From positions 6,723,463 to 6,787,462 of the forward strand of contig NC_036456.1 in the NCBI RefSeq assembly GCF_002775205.1: a stretch of DNA of 64,000 nucleotides. Reading direction: 5' to 3'. The stretch comes from Xiphophorus maculatus. Lineage: Eukaryota > Chordata > Actinopteri > Cyprinodontiformes > Poeciliidae. A program made the position numbers and the translations under genes. Under the pieces are notes generated by a model, which worked only from the letters and a program-made list of their open reading frames with translations, had not been told where the DNA came from and made no database searches. Every line of letters begins with the position of its first letter. The first letter of the stretch is position 1. Shown here piece after piece: positions 1 to 25,805 of this stretch.

Positions 1-1614
1 AGGAAATAAACTGAATTGTATCCATTTGGCTCCATTTAGTTAGATTTTATTAAAAAAATAAATATTAATGACAAACTTTGTCAACAAATGTACAGAAAAA
101 CAACAGGTTAACAAGTTAAAAAAGACTTGGAACTGGAAAAAGGACTTTGACAAAAAGTGTTTGAGAAATGCAGCAAACAGCAGATCTAAAAGTCACAGTC
201 TCCATGAAAAACCTTTAAAAAGCCTTTTCTGTTCTACCATCACAAACATAAACATGTGGAGTTTGCTGAAAGATGCTGATATGGAACCGCTGGCTTTGTT
301 CTGAGTGGATTTAGTGAAACTGAGGATGAATGTTTGGAAAAACACTTCATACTAACTGTTGAACATAGTGGAGGACTTGTGATGCTGTGGGCCTGTTTCT
401 CTTCCAACCCCTCCCTGGAACTTAGAGTCTTCATGAACTTAAGGGAATAATGCAAACACTAACCCTACCCTAAGGATGTCATCAGAAATATATGACCAAA
501 TCAGTACTGAAATGTTTCGTCAGACACAAAATCAACCTTTTTTCATAGGTTGAACAATATGGCTGTCTGCCCAGCGCACTCAGCATCCAGAGGTAAAAAT
601 CTAAAATATGATTTTTTAGCAAAAGTTTCCTTCACTTATTACCACAAACATCACCTATGATTTATAGAGTATATTTGACCAGGTCGATTTTTCAAATCTC
701 ACATATTTACGCCCAGAGGTCTCATCTGTATCGTTCCCCCCGCACAGAAAACAGAGATAGTTTAAAACACGATCTGATATTTTTTAAGGTTTTTGTTCCA
801 TTCTGGAAACACAAGACAGATCATTTTCAAGCTTTCTTGACATTAGGGCCACTTCAGAGTTGGACAAATTATAGAGTCAAGACTGATCAAACCCCAAAAT
901 TATGAAATATTGAAATTAAAGGGAGAACCTAAGGACAGGTTTGCCTAGAACACAGTTCTTAAAGGGATTGCCTCTAAATCCTACAGAGAAACAGTAGTTA
1001 TGAGCTTGAGAGAAGAAACTATTGGTAGTGTGGACTCTGCTGAAGTTTTTAATTTTACCCTGACGTTTAGTCGCGACATATATGAGCCAGCTCGACGCTA
1101 TGAAGCTTCGCGGAAATTGCATGCATTGTAAACAACCATTTTCCACTGTGCAGAGAAGAAGTGTGGAGCTGAACAAGATGGCTGCTGGTGTTAATTCAAT
1201 ATTTGGAGGCGTGGCCAACACGGACTACACGGCTTTGCTGACTTCCTCAGCTGCCATTGCTAAAACTGTAGGCAGACTGCAATTCTAAAAGGAAGCAGAA
1301 AATTAATGTCGTTGTTCCCATCTTCTCCTTCTGTTCACCAATTGGCTCGGTTGAAATTCTACTGGAGGAATCCAGGTCAATGGCAGAAAGCCAAGACAGC
1401 GCAGTGAAAGGAGATGATAATCTAATTGCCTATGAACGTAATGGCCAGATAAGAGCGGATCCAGGACTCAGTCTGAAGAGATTATGCAAAGAGCATATAA
1501 AGGTCTCTCTTGTGAAATGTTTTAAGAGAAGATTCACAGCTGGCGAGGGTCATAATTGTGTCACATGATTTATTGTTAAAAGAAAAACAAGGTTCCCATT
1601 AAACACATGTGTTT

Positions 1615-1617
<3 letters not shown>

Positions 1618-1651
<34 letters not shown>
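1618..1651. repeat. (AT)n microsatellite
   Basis: Uninterrupted alternating AT run seen directly in the sequence. Confidence 0.95.
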
Positions 1652-1656
<5 letters not shown>

Positions 1657-3893
1657 AATAACTCTAATGTGTGTCTAATACTAACAAAAGTAGCATTTAT
1701 TTAAAAGTTTCCATACATTTTCTTTTTCAATAACTACACAGAGTGCTGTACGTGTTACATGGCGGAAGTTCTTTATAATTATCAGTAGTCTTTAATCTCC
1801 ATCAATAGCGCCAATGGCGTTTAAAAGTCTCGTTCAGGATGTTCCCCAAAATACACGTGCTGACTTTTTGATCCATTGTTTCAGGCCTCGCCAAACCGGT
1901 TCAATGTGAATCTATTCTCGGAAAGACACCGCACCGTATCTGTGCAGCTAAAAAAAAAAAAAAAGAAAAAAAATCCTTCCTGTATAAACACGAGTATGCA
2001 TTGTGCTCTAGTTTTAGTGTTTCATAGATGTAAAACAGAAAGTCACAATAGCAGAGCACCAATCACTGCATCTGTATTGTTTTTTTTTTTTTTCAGGTTG
2101 TGGCCTTATCTTCTGATTTGGCTGAACTCTAAAACTGTATTTCAAACAAAGTATTTCCTATGTTTGTTGTTTTGGTACGTTTCCTCATTTTAAATCAACA
2201 TTTTGGATAAGTTCACTTTAGTCATTTCGGTTTATTGAACAAACTGGAGCTTTGTTCGCTGCAGCTTTTAATTCTTTCTGAAACACGCACTCGCAGCACA
2301 TTTTGCAGAGAGGCCCCTTAATTTAGGGACTGAAAATGAAACTTTGGCAGCAGACTAGGAAGCAGGTTTAAACAGGAAGACGCTCATGTGGATTTAAAGG
2401 AACAAGCATTGTTTTCATATGAAGCCTTCTAGAACATTAGCCATTTTTTTTTACAACATATTTTATCACAAGAAAGTAAAAAACAAGTTTAAAATAGATT
2501 TCGACAAAACAAATATAACAGTTGTGTTTTTGTCTTGGATCTTTTTTTAAAACTATAAAGCAAAAATATGTACGTACATTTCGGCTTCTTCTTATCCAAT
2601 AAATGGAAGTGACGTCTGACCCCTGGTGGACAACCCGAAGCACTGCAGGTTGAGTTCAAAGTTTTCCACTACGGATTTTTTTTTTTAAACCAGTTGTAGC
2701 AGATTCCAAAATCATGTGCAAAATTAGTGTGTATGTTAAATATGTCAAAGTTAAAAAAACTACAAAAAAAAAAACTGGAAATGAACTGACTTAAACACAA
2801 GAACTTCCGGTGTTTCGGTTCCAGCTTTTAAGCGCGTAGTTCATTCCTAGAACTATGCACATATTTCTGTTATTCTTTTGCTAGTCATAACGAACGTGAT
2901 CAGAAAATTTGACAAATTTGAAAATACTATTCTAGAAATGTTTTGCAACTGCTATACACAATGATGTACAAGCCTACACTTCTCAAAAGCTAGAACAGAA
3001 AATTTGAACTTTTGAACTCAGTTCATCTCAACCCAAAGATGAACTGGTTCCTATTTACAAATAACTTTCCTTGAAGAAAAGAAAGCTATATTAGCCTTCC
3101 ATCTAATTATATAAGTCTGATTTTCTTCCCAATAAAATTGTTCTCAATAAAAAGATTCCTTCTTCTTGTCAGGGCAAAACGAGTTTGTAACTGTGATTAA
3201 AAATCGACTGGATACAGGAATATTCATATTTTGATGGCCAAAAGTAAAAACAGCAACTTTAAATATTGAAACATGAGTTTATTCCACCCGTGTCCTTCCA
3301 ATTGCCATTATGTCTCGTGAACACAAGTCTATGAACATTACTGTTGTAAACAGTGGGTTCGATATTTGCATTTTCACCACCAACAGGATGTAAAAACAAG
3401 ACAACGGAAATACCACAGGAATAACTTTAATAAGTTCTTAAAAATTTACAGATATAAACACAGCAAGTAAAATTATTTCAATAATCAGTGAAAAATTAGT
3501 GAGATAGTAACATGTAAAAAAAAAAAAAGATCTTGATTTGGTTTGGTCATAGTTTTGGGTACGATTGTCAAACCCGACAATATTAAAAAATAAAGTAAAA
3601 TAAGAGACCAAATGTACAAAATGTTGCAAGGTTTGGTTCAGTGTTTCTATAAGGAGTTTCAACCTACACCGAGCTTCACATATTTCCACCTCTGCATAAC
3701 ACCTGTAAAATGTAGAAACATAGAACGTTTTTTGCATTTCTTTCTCAAAAATAATATCTTAACAGTCAGAAACCTTCCATTTATAAAAGTCAGTGTGTCA
3801 AACACTAATTATTTTATTTTTAAAAAAGCCCCAAAAGCTATAAATATTTTTAATTAAAGGTCCACAGATTGTCAGATGCTTACTTTGTTCGCT

Positions 3894-3927
3894 CATTAGC
3901 ATGCTAGCATGGCCTAGCATGCTAATG
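3894..3927. repeat. Perfect inverted repeat, 14-bp arms
   Basis: The arms CATTAGCATGCTAG and CTAGCATGCTAATG are exact reverse complements around a 6-nt spacer. It lies in the khnyn 3' flank or 3' UTR. If transcribed it would form a strong hairpin. The function is unknown. Confidence 0.85.
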
Positions 3928-4778
3928 ATTAGCCCTTTCACTCGTCTGATTGAAATCTAATGAAGAAATTGATGTTGGACGCATAAGAGGGAAAGAAAGA
4001 ATCTCCTCGCTTAGTAATTGTGAACTGAAGACCACAAATCATTCATCTAACATCTTTTGAGACACGCAGACCAAACCAAAAAATACGCTGCTGGATTAGC
4101 TCTGTATTTTTGTGTCAGTTTTATACCTACTCTATGAAAGTAAGAGTCTATGTGACAACTTTCACTGAGTCGAAGGTGTAATCTACTAAAAGTATAACTG
4201 AACCATTTGCTAAAAACAGAACACATTTCTTTTGACATTTAAATTTTTCCTGGAGCGATTTTCCAGGGATGTTCTCCTCATAACTAAAAACTGGATTCAT
4301 AATTCTCCACCACTAAGTCAGAGCTTAACACAACCAACTGCTGTGGCTAGCAGCAGCAAGTCTAACACAAATGCTATGTAGAAGTTTTTTGGGTTTTTTT
4401 TCCTTTTACTAATCAGTTTAATGGAAAGTTTACCTTGGAAATAAACAATTGCAGTCTTACGGGCTCATAATTGTCGGTTCATTTCTTTCTGGGAAATAAT
4501 TTCAGGTTCACGGTGCAAAGCGGCAGTTTACTTAAGTTGTGGATTAAAAGCAGAAGCTCAGATAAACATTAAGACTCGAACATAAAAGGTCCGGGCAAAG
4601 ACGGCACAGAGGACACGGGACGTTCTCGATGATTTGTCGACGTTTTGTTGCATCTTTCAGACAATGCACGGATTATCTGTAATGTGTAGTCGGAATTGCT
4701 TTGGTACAAAACAAAGCCATTTATCAGGAAAACGTTTTATCAACAAGGGGGAAAAAAAACTATTAAATAAGGAGATTT

Positions 4779-18423
<13,645 letters not shown>

Positions 18424-18460
18424 CGTGTGGTCTCAAATCGGTGGCTGGGAGTCAAGCATA
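18424..18460 (-). promoter_or_regulatory. khnyn 5' UTR segment with an upstream ORF
   Basis: Coding exon 1 begins after a TTCTTCACAG acceptor. An ATG at 18459 opens an 8-codon uORF (MLDSQPPI, stop at 18433) that ends 9 nt before the main ATG at 18423. The short spacing could make main-ORF initiation depend on leaky scanning. Confidence 0.6.
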
Positions 18461-20149
18461 CTGTGAAGAAAAACAAAACATCAGCTGGTTAAGTTGAGTT
18501 TAAAAATTCTGTTGAAAAAAAAAACAGATCCTGACACCAGCCGAAGCGCATTTTCATATCGTTGAAGAATATACCAAAAAGCATAACATTTATTCTTAAT
18601 TTAAGCATCTGGTTCTGAGATGGGTTCATATTTATGTAAATAAGGCGCCTAAATTAGTTCAATGGACGAATTCTTCGATACAAAGTCTGGTAAGGTATAG
18701 GCGATAATCGTACTGCCATGTTGGATGTCACTCTCTTCAGTGTGGATCCTGTAACTAAGCAACAATTTTAACGGTGTCTCTTCAGGTTTCACCGACTCAA
18801 ATGTAAAACTTTTAAAGACCGGTTTTGTTGGCGTTTCAGACCTGTATCTCCACAGAAATGTAAAAACGTTGTCCTAAATAGGCCGATAGGGACAACGATT
18901 AAGAACTTTGATAAACCTTAAGGGCTAACTTAGCCTTTTAATGAAATTAAGACATTTTAAGACCCTCATTTTGGCTACATGAATTTAAGGCTCTTTAATG
19001 ACGCGTGGACACCCTGTGCACGTTAGCTACATTTAGCATCTGAAAGGTGCTTCAAAAGTGAAGTCAGTGCTAGATGTGCCAAAAGTTATTTTAAAAGGAA
19101 ACAGTTTTTTCTAGGACATGTACGCATACAGTCGCAGTTCACTTGGGCTGTGAGAGAGAGAGCAGGAAGGATAAATGGGGCAACACAAAGTTGTTCTGTT
19201 TTATTCTTTAGAGCATTCCACCGCTGCATGCTGAAGCTGGAAACGTCGGCTGCCTTTCGCAGAATCTCAAAGTAAATGTAAGAATTTACGGCTTAGTCTC
19301 AAGAAATACAGGCAGAGACTCATGTTTTTGTAATGCTCGGCTTGCAAATGACTAATAAGTTTTTAAAAAACGCTCGTATCACATTAACCTTTTGAATTAA
19401 CAATAAACCTCCGTTTTACAGCTACTGCTCTCAATCAAACGCCAATAAAGGCTATCAAGAAATCACCTCAGTGCCGCTCTTACAACTTCTTGTAGCTTTT
19501 AAAGACAAAACAAAACCAGCAGAAATCAGTGACAGCAGGTAACAAGAACAAAAATTTTGGAGTTTGGAACTGGCCACAAATCTCTCATCAGTGCATCTCC
19601 AGCTTTACGGCCCTGGTCTGATAAATCAACATACAAAGAAGTTAATCAATGTATCACGACAGAAAAGAAATCACTTAAACATCAATGCATTTGATTATTT
19701 CAGCTCAGTCATCCCTGAACGTAACATGTATTTTAAAAAGAGTTGCACACAGTTAAACTGCTAATAACAAAACTCAGGAACCGTGAACCCAAAGAGACAA
19801 TCGGGGGAGAACAATACCGTTGTGTATTACATTGTAATATGCTATATTGTGAATGATGCCTGAATGCATTAAGAGCACCAAGCTCTGCAATTAGGTGAAA
19901 TTTTAGTCCTCAAGGCCCCAACCAGACACCTGAAGGAATCACAGGTCATGTGATTTTTACCGTCTACATTTTTAAGGTGTAATAAGCCACTCACAGGAAA
20001 ACTAAATAACTTTTAAAGTCTAAACAAGAAAGAAAATAATCACAAATGATCAGTGTTGTGCTTATCTTCCTTTCTGAGTGGTGAAGGATGTTTGGCATCC
20101 ATTTGCTTCTGCTCAGCCAAACTCCGCTTAAGCACCCCCCTTTCTCCCT

Positions 20150-20177
20150 CTCACACACACACACACACCCACACACA

Positions 20178-20233
<56 letters not shown>
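20150..20233. repeat. (AC)n microsatellite
   Basis: CA repeat of about 80 bp in the long intron between the khnyn noncoding exon and coding exon 1. Confidence 0.95.
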
Positions 20234-20236
<3 letters not shown>

Positions 20237-20496
20237 CTTACAGCAATAGCCAACATGACGCTTTTATGAAGAAATCTAAACTGAAAGCAGCGTTATAGAT
20301 GCGGGCCTGTGAGGTAATACGGCATCTGGATGTTCGGTTCTCTGAGAGAACGTTCCTGGCAGAATTCAAACCAGGAAACAACCGCGACCCTCGTGTCGGA
20401 AGCACAACAACATAACTTCAGAAGAACTTTCAGCATTAATCCAAGTCGTAAATATTTCATTTGGGGGGACCATTGGGGAGGGGTGGGGTACCTTAC

Positions 20497-20890
20497 GTTA
20501 AGGTCGTAAGAAGTCCTGCGCGTTGGTTTCTAAGAGCAGCTGGTTGCCCAGGTCTTCCGCAGTCATAAAACAACAACAAACAAGCTGAGAGTCCAAAGTT
20601 CCGCCGCTCAGCCTCGTTGCTCGGTGGGGAGGAGACGGACGGGAGACTCGACGGGGCCCACGGTCACGTACAAGCGGCTGTCCCCGGTGGAGCTGCGGGC
20701 CCGAACCCGAGCCGCGCATCACATCGGCGGCGACAAAAAGCCCCGAAGACAAAACTGAAAGTAACGCGGGCAGCTTATCTCACAGGGAGCGCTGCGGGCT
20801 GGACGGGGCTCAATGCGAGGGCAGCGGTAGTGTCTCCATAACAGAGTTCTGCGACTGCGCAATAAATGGAAGCAGACTGCGCTTCCCGCA
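20497..20890 (-). promoter_or_regulatory. Probable khnyn 5' noncoding exon and GC-rich promoter
   Basis: A GC- and CpG-rich block in an AT-rich neighbourhood. On the minus strand it ends with a consensus donor (AAC followed by gtaagg) that can join the acceptor at 18461, upstream of the khnyn ATG. The frame here is open but carries no family signature, so I treat it as 5' UTR. The transcription start is inferred to lie near 20.8-20.9 kb. Confidence 0.55.
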
Positions 20891-21063
20891 CGTTCTCTCA
20901 AAACAGCCTTTTAATTAAAACTGTACATAATTAGCGGGACACGATTAGTTTTTGGGGGTTTTTTATGTTTCTTTTTAAAACATATTAGTCTTATAAAACA
21001 CATTTATGGTTCAACTTTGAAAACGTGTGTTTTGAGTTGTGTCAGAGTCAGAAACGACGTAAA

Positions 21064-21083
21064 GGGGATTTCCAATGACGTCA
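21064..21083. promoter_or_regulatory. Compact kB / CCAAT / CRE cluster upstream of khnyn
   Basis: GGGGATTTCC fits the NF-kB consensus GGGRNWYYCC. It overlaps CCAAT and is followed 2 bp later by the palindromic CRE TGACGTCA, all within 20 bp. It lies roughly 180-200 bp upstream of the GC-rich khnyn first exon. An inverted CCAAT box (ATTGG) occurs near 21159. Binding is inferred from sequence only. Confidence 0.6.
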
Positions 21084-21089
21084 GAGGTG

Positions 21090-22979
21090 AATGTTTTTGG
21101 TCTTTTTTTTTTTTTTTTTTTTTTTTATTTTAACCCCGTGCTGCTCTGACGAACCTAATTGGTTACGCTTTACTTTGAGCATAATATTTTCCACACAACT
21201 CTGGTAAAACCGTGGCTTTTGTCTTCTCACTAAAAAAGCCATTTAGGGGAAAACGGGGGTAGTTCACTCTGTTAAACACAGGAAGAGACGTATTTCCTCC
21301 GATAAAATACTTAAAAAAAAAAAAAAGTCACAATGATATGGCATTTTCCTAAATCATAGCAGCATAAATTCCTTTTGTCTTCCTTCAACTAGTGTGAAAT
21401 TTAGGATTAAATGGTCATAAATAGTCAAACATGAAAATTCGGCTCAAAAGTACCAAGGCGAGACACTGTAAAGTCCAAAATGTACAAGAGATGTAAATAC
21501 GTACGTGTTGACAATACAACTTTTTAAAAAATCCCCCCAAAAAGAACCAACTGTAATACACAAATAAAATAAACAAAATGAGATATAATGTTTTTACATG
21601 TGGCACAAAATCAATTTTAAGAAGAAAATAAAACAACAATAGATGGTTTGGAGATGCAAAGTAAGTTTGGTTCAATCTGATAAAGATGTGGAATTCTGGG
21701 AAAATGTAACCAAATTCATCTGAACAATGATCAAAAGAGAGAGAAATTTAAACAAAAGATTAAACAAAACAATAAAATGTAAAAGGTACCAAGGGAAACA
21801 TTCTTTAGATATTTTATCTACAGCAGCCTATTGTTTCAGAAAAGTGTTTTTTTTTTAATAAAATTGTTTCAATTTGCCAGGTATCATGGACACCAAAATG
21901 CTTGAAATCAGACTGTAGAAACCTTTTCTGAGTAAAATCTTTTTTGATGATTAAGACAACCTTCAGTCTAATCTTGTAGCGGTTTTGTCGCTCAATCTTT
22001 CCACATCTTAATGTTCTTTCATCTGAACTATCCTGAGGCATTAGCCGAATATGAATCTGATTAGCCCCCTCTTTCAGTTCCAATAAATGCAAAAATAAAA
22101 TGAACAGAATACAAAAGCCGTATCGGCTGCGTTCACACAGCAGGCAGATGCAGCCCAAATCCGCTTTTCTCACCCAGATGCGACTTTTCCACCGCAGTCT
22201 GAACGGCCCAATTTCAATCTTCACACCCTTCAAAAAAATCCAGTCTTTGTCACTTCTGCATGTGGTACCAGTTCGGATACATATCCAGTTGTTTTGAACG
22301 GTCATGTTGTATTTTAGCTGACCTTTATGTCGTTGATGTGAGGCTTTATGTGCGTCGCAATTCCGCACCAGAAGAAGCCAGACGTTGTAAATCAGGACGT
22401 AAACAGTGGCTAAAAATTATAATTACGAACTTATGAATGAAGTGTGTGATCACAAGGCCACCACTCAAAGTACTGACTACACATCCAAACAGACCTCTCT
22501 ACTGAATTTGCAGTCGAAGCGCCACAAAGGATCATTGCTATTGTGTTTTCGTATTATCAGCTTCCTTTGCTTTTTGATCTTGTAATGATAATGCAGTTCC
22601 CATTGCTAAATGAACTATAAAATCGAATCATAATCCTCCCATTGCTACTTCCTTAAACAGACCGTTTATGTGTGATGCAGACGATCTTTCTTCTGTACGT
22701 GCGGGTCGCTTTGGAGACTTAAACCAAACACATCCGCTCTAAATCCCCCCAAATTAAATTTTGCCCGGGGCCCTGTCCGACATTGCTCCGGCTCTGGTGT
22801 AGTCATCAATCTGCTGCTGGTTGGAAGCATAAATCTTCTCTTCGCACTCCCACTATTTTTCCAAAAGTATTGTTGACGTCCTTCTAAAGTCATAAAACCT
22901 GACTTCTCTGGGTAACACTTCAACCTTTGACCTCATTCAGATATGAGTCAGAAGTGTTTGTGCTGACATAATTTCAGCA

Positions 22980-23014
<35 letters not shown>

Positions 23015-23020
23015 ACACAC

Positions 23021-23057
<37 letters not shown>

Positions 23058-23560
23058 GCTGTAAATGTAAAAAGTACCCTCATTAAGGACTTTCAATGTT
23101 GGTTTTTGTCAGATCAGAGGTTTGTTGCTTCTGAAAATGGGACAAAAACATCAACCCTTGATTTTATCAGTGTTGTTTTATCACTTCCTGAAAAAAGTGT
23201 GAGGCAGTGCTTCAGCTGTTACCTGTGACCATAAATCTCCTGCTATCTGTTTCTTTCGCCCTCTGCTGGATAATTAAACTAAATTCTGTTGTCATTTACA
23301 GAAATGCCTTGGAATGCAACAAAATTTTTAAGATAAAAGGAGCAATAATAATAATCATAATAATAATAATTTGGAAGATTTCAGCATAAAATAAACTCAA
23401 ATCTTTTACAATTATGAGGAAGCTTTGTAGAAGTCAGTTAAGTCCTGAATCTGATTCCTAAAAAAAACTGACTTTCACAAGCAGAATTAGTTGCTACCTG
23501 TAGGAAAAACAGCAGGTCTGCACAGAGTGGTGGGCTTAAAATCAAAACGATCAACAGGAC
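21090..23560. other. Intergenic region between khnyn and ripk3 promoters
   Basis: About 2.5 kb separating the two divergent genes. It contains a 25-nt T run near 21103, AT-rich sequence and an (AC)n tract at about 22982-23053. A segment at about 22120-22370 (GCTGCGTTCACACAGCAGGC) resembles an interspersed element. I see no gene. Confidence 0.5.
22982..23053. repeat. (AC)n microsatellite
   Basis: CA dinucleotide run with CCC and CG interruptions. Confidence 0.95.
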
Positions 23561-23565
23561 TGGGT

Positions 23566-23762
23566 TATAAAACCCCGTTCATTGTGCAACCCGGAAGCAG
23601 AAGTGAGTGGGATTACTGGGACGGCTCTGAGCGCTTTCACTTCTCTATTCACTCAGAGCGACAACCAGGGAGATGAACGTGGGGGAATAAGAGGGCTTTA
23701 TTGCCCTCCTGAGACTCTTTCGTGACAACTGAATGATGAGAGAGCAGAACAAATCCCAAAGG
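23566..23762 (+). promoter_or_regulatory. Probable ripk3 core promoter and 5' noncoding exon
   Basis: A TATA box (TATAAAA) lies at 23566-23572. About 190 nt downstream is a strong donor (AAAGG followed by gtgagt, 23763), which can join the acceptor TTTTTCTAG at 25791-25799, six nucleotides before the ripk3 ATG. The exon (start inferred near 23597) holds short uORFs, one of which would meet a stop exactly at the splice junction (AGG then TGA). On the minus strand, 23634-23645 reads GAGAAGTGAAAG, identical to the core of the IFN-beta PRDI/IRF site. Confidence 0.5.
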
Positions 23763-25805
23763 GTGAGTAGACCCCCTTTTTCTGTAAAAAAAATGTAAAT
23801 AAATCACTTTGGTTCATTAAGCAGTGCGACCTTGTCGTAGAAAGGTTGTCCAGGTTTGTTTTATAGAATGAAAAAGTCTTTTTTAATTATTTTTTAAAAC
23901 TGTTATTGATATAAATAAGCCGATGTTCAAGAGGGAACTGCTTATAACAGGTGACTTGCTCTGACTCTGAATTTTCCGCTGAGAACGCTCAACAAAAGAA
24001 CATGGCTTCCTACTTACAGGGTGGCATACAGCAGAGGGAGTACATTATTATGGAGTCTGGGCAGATTTGTTTGAAAACTAGACATTTGAAAATGAAGTTT
24101 CGAGAGGAATTATTCTCATTGCTGTGGTACAGGGAGGACTGAAGACTGAACCACACCCTGGGACTTTTCTGTGAGGTACTCTGACACAACACCTACTTTA
24201 GATGGGAGACGACTTGGTGAAAAACATTAACCTCAAACTGAAGGGTGAGGGGCAAGATGTGCTGTGTTTCTGTACAGTTCCCAGATTTGTTTCATTGGTT
24301 CTGAAACCAAACTGCTACTACTCCAGAGACCAGATAAAGAAGTAGCTTAACTCTTTAATGACTGACTTGTTGCTTTAGTCATTTCCCCAACTTTTGGCTT
24401 TGTATTGATTATTCAAAAAGGTTCTTTTTACCAGGAAACTGGTAAAATTCCTCACGTTTAAGGTTGTTGTAGTCCTGGATAGTGCACGCCAAGACATTTC
24501 CCTTTTGGAAATTGAGTAAAGTAGATCCCTCAGTCTCCACAAATGCATAAACATTAGCAGCGAATGGAGTATTATGTGAAGATTGTTGTAACAGTACCTG
24601 CACAGAGACTTTTTAAAAAGCCTTCATGGATGCAAGTTGACCGTAACGATGCAGTTTGTTAGACATAAATGGGTAAATTTTTGATCGGCTTGTTGATTTT
24701 CATTCATTTATTTGATCAGAGGAATAATCAACTCCCCCGCCCCAAAAAATAAAAAGGAGGGGGGTTTTTTACGTTAAAAGAAAAAAGGCTCATCCAACGC
24801 TTGAAAAGTAGACCCACTAATTTGTGTGGTTCGGAATACATTTCGTGGCACCACGTTTTATTGACTGCCATCATAAACTGGTGGAGCTGCGTTTAGCTTA
24901 CCTGCTGGGAACGTCTCTGTGCTGGTCGCCTTCATTAGCAAACAGGAATCCGGGAGGCAGCTGCTAACTCGTCCAGTTCAAACCAAAACATCACAGAGGA
25001 GGTTGCCATGACAACCGGTTCTGTGTTTACACTACGGCACCTGGGATGGGATAATGATCATTTACTTAAATGATCCGCACAGTCCTTCTCAGCGTTATGT
25101 GTATAAGTATGTAATAAAAAGAATGTGACATGTTCTAAGTTGTAGGCGTGTTCTGTAAATGAAATGACACAAATGCCGAAATAATCCATTTTCATTCAAG
25201 GTTCTGAGGTAGAAATATTCATTCTCAACGGGGTGAATATTTTGGCAAGACGCTGTACGTCTTCCATAATGTATCCATAATCGGCTGGACAGAAACATGG
25301 CTATATGAAGCCGACTGGTAACACTTACTAGCAGTAGGTCACTCAGTTATTTTGATTTGATCGTGGATCATGATCTGTCATATTTCGTAAGCATCAACAG
25401 TACAGAATGAAATTATGACTAAGATTTCAGCAATTCAATATGTAGATCCAGAATTCATTAACATATTTAAACTGATGAGTCCTTACTTCTTTCTTTCCAC
25501 ACTATTTTGATTGCTTAGCATTATTTGTTTTCATATCAATTGCTTAGCTTCTTCTAACAATATTCGGATATACGTGTTAAACAAAAATAATATACGTATA
25601 CAGTAGTCATTTCCTATAAAAACAAATAAGCTAAAGCACCAAAGGCCATTGGAAATGTATATTAATTTAGAAGAACTCTTACGTTTGAGTCTGAAAACGT
25701 TCTCGCATAATATCTAATAACGTCTTGTTGAAACGTGAACAGGATAATAGAAACTTCAGCTCAACCTACAATGAAAGGATCTAATGGGTTTTTTTCTAGT
25801 GAACC

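Larger units (their letters stand above)
1..4778. other. 3' flank of khnyn, no gene recognised
   Basis: AT-rich DNA downstream of the khnyn stop codon. Part of the stretch next to 4778 is presumably khnyn 3' UTR, but I could not pick its poly(A) site. It holds an (AT)n tract near 1620, poly-A/T runs and a perfect inverted repeat at 3894-3927. A short plus-strand reading frame starts with a good Kozak context at 1178 (ATGGCTGCTGG), but it is only about 36 codons, has no family I recognise, and is not called as a gene. Confidence 0.5.

Noticed and set aside
20498-20752. Minus-strand 84-codon frame in the GC-rich block
   Set aside because: No family signature. It overlaps the probable khnyn 5' noncoding exon and is better explained as 5' UTR.
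22982-23053. Possible CRISPR-like or functional tandem array
   Set aside because: Simple CA microsatellite. No spaced repeats of CRISPR type occur anywhere in the window, as expected for a vertebrate.
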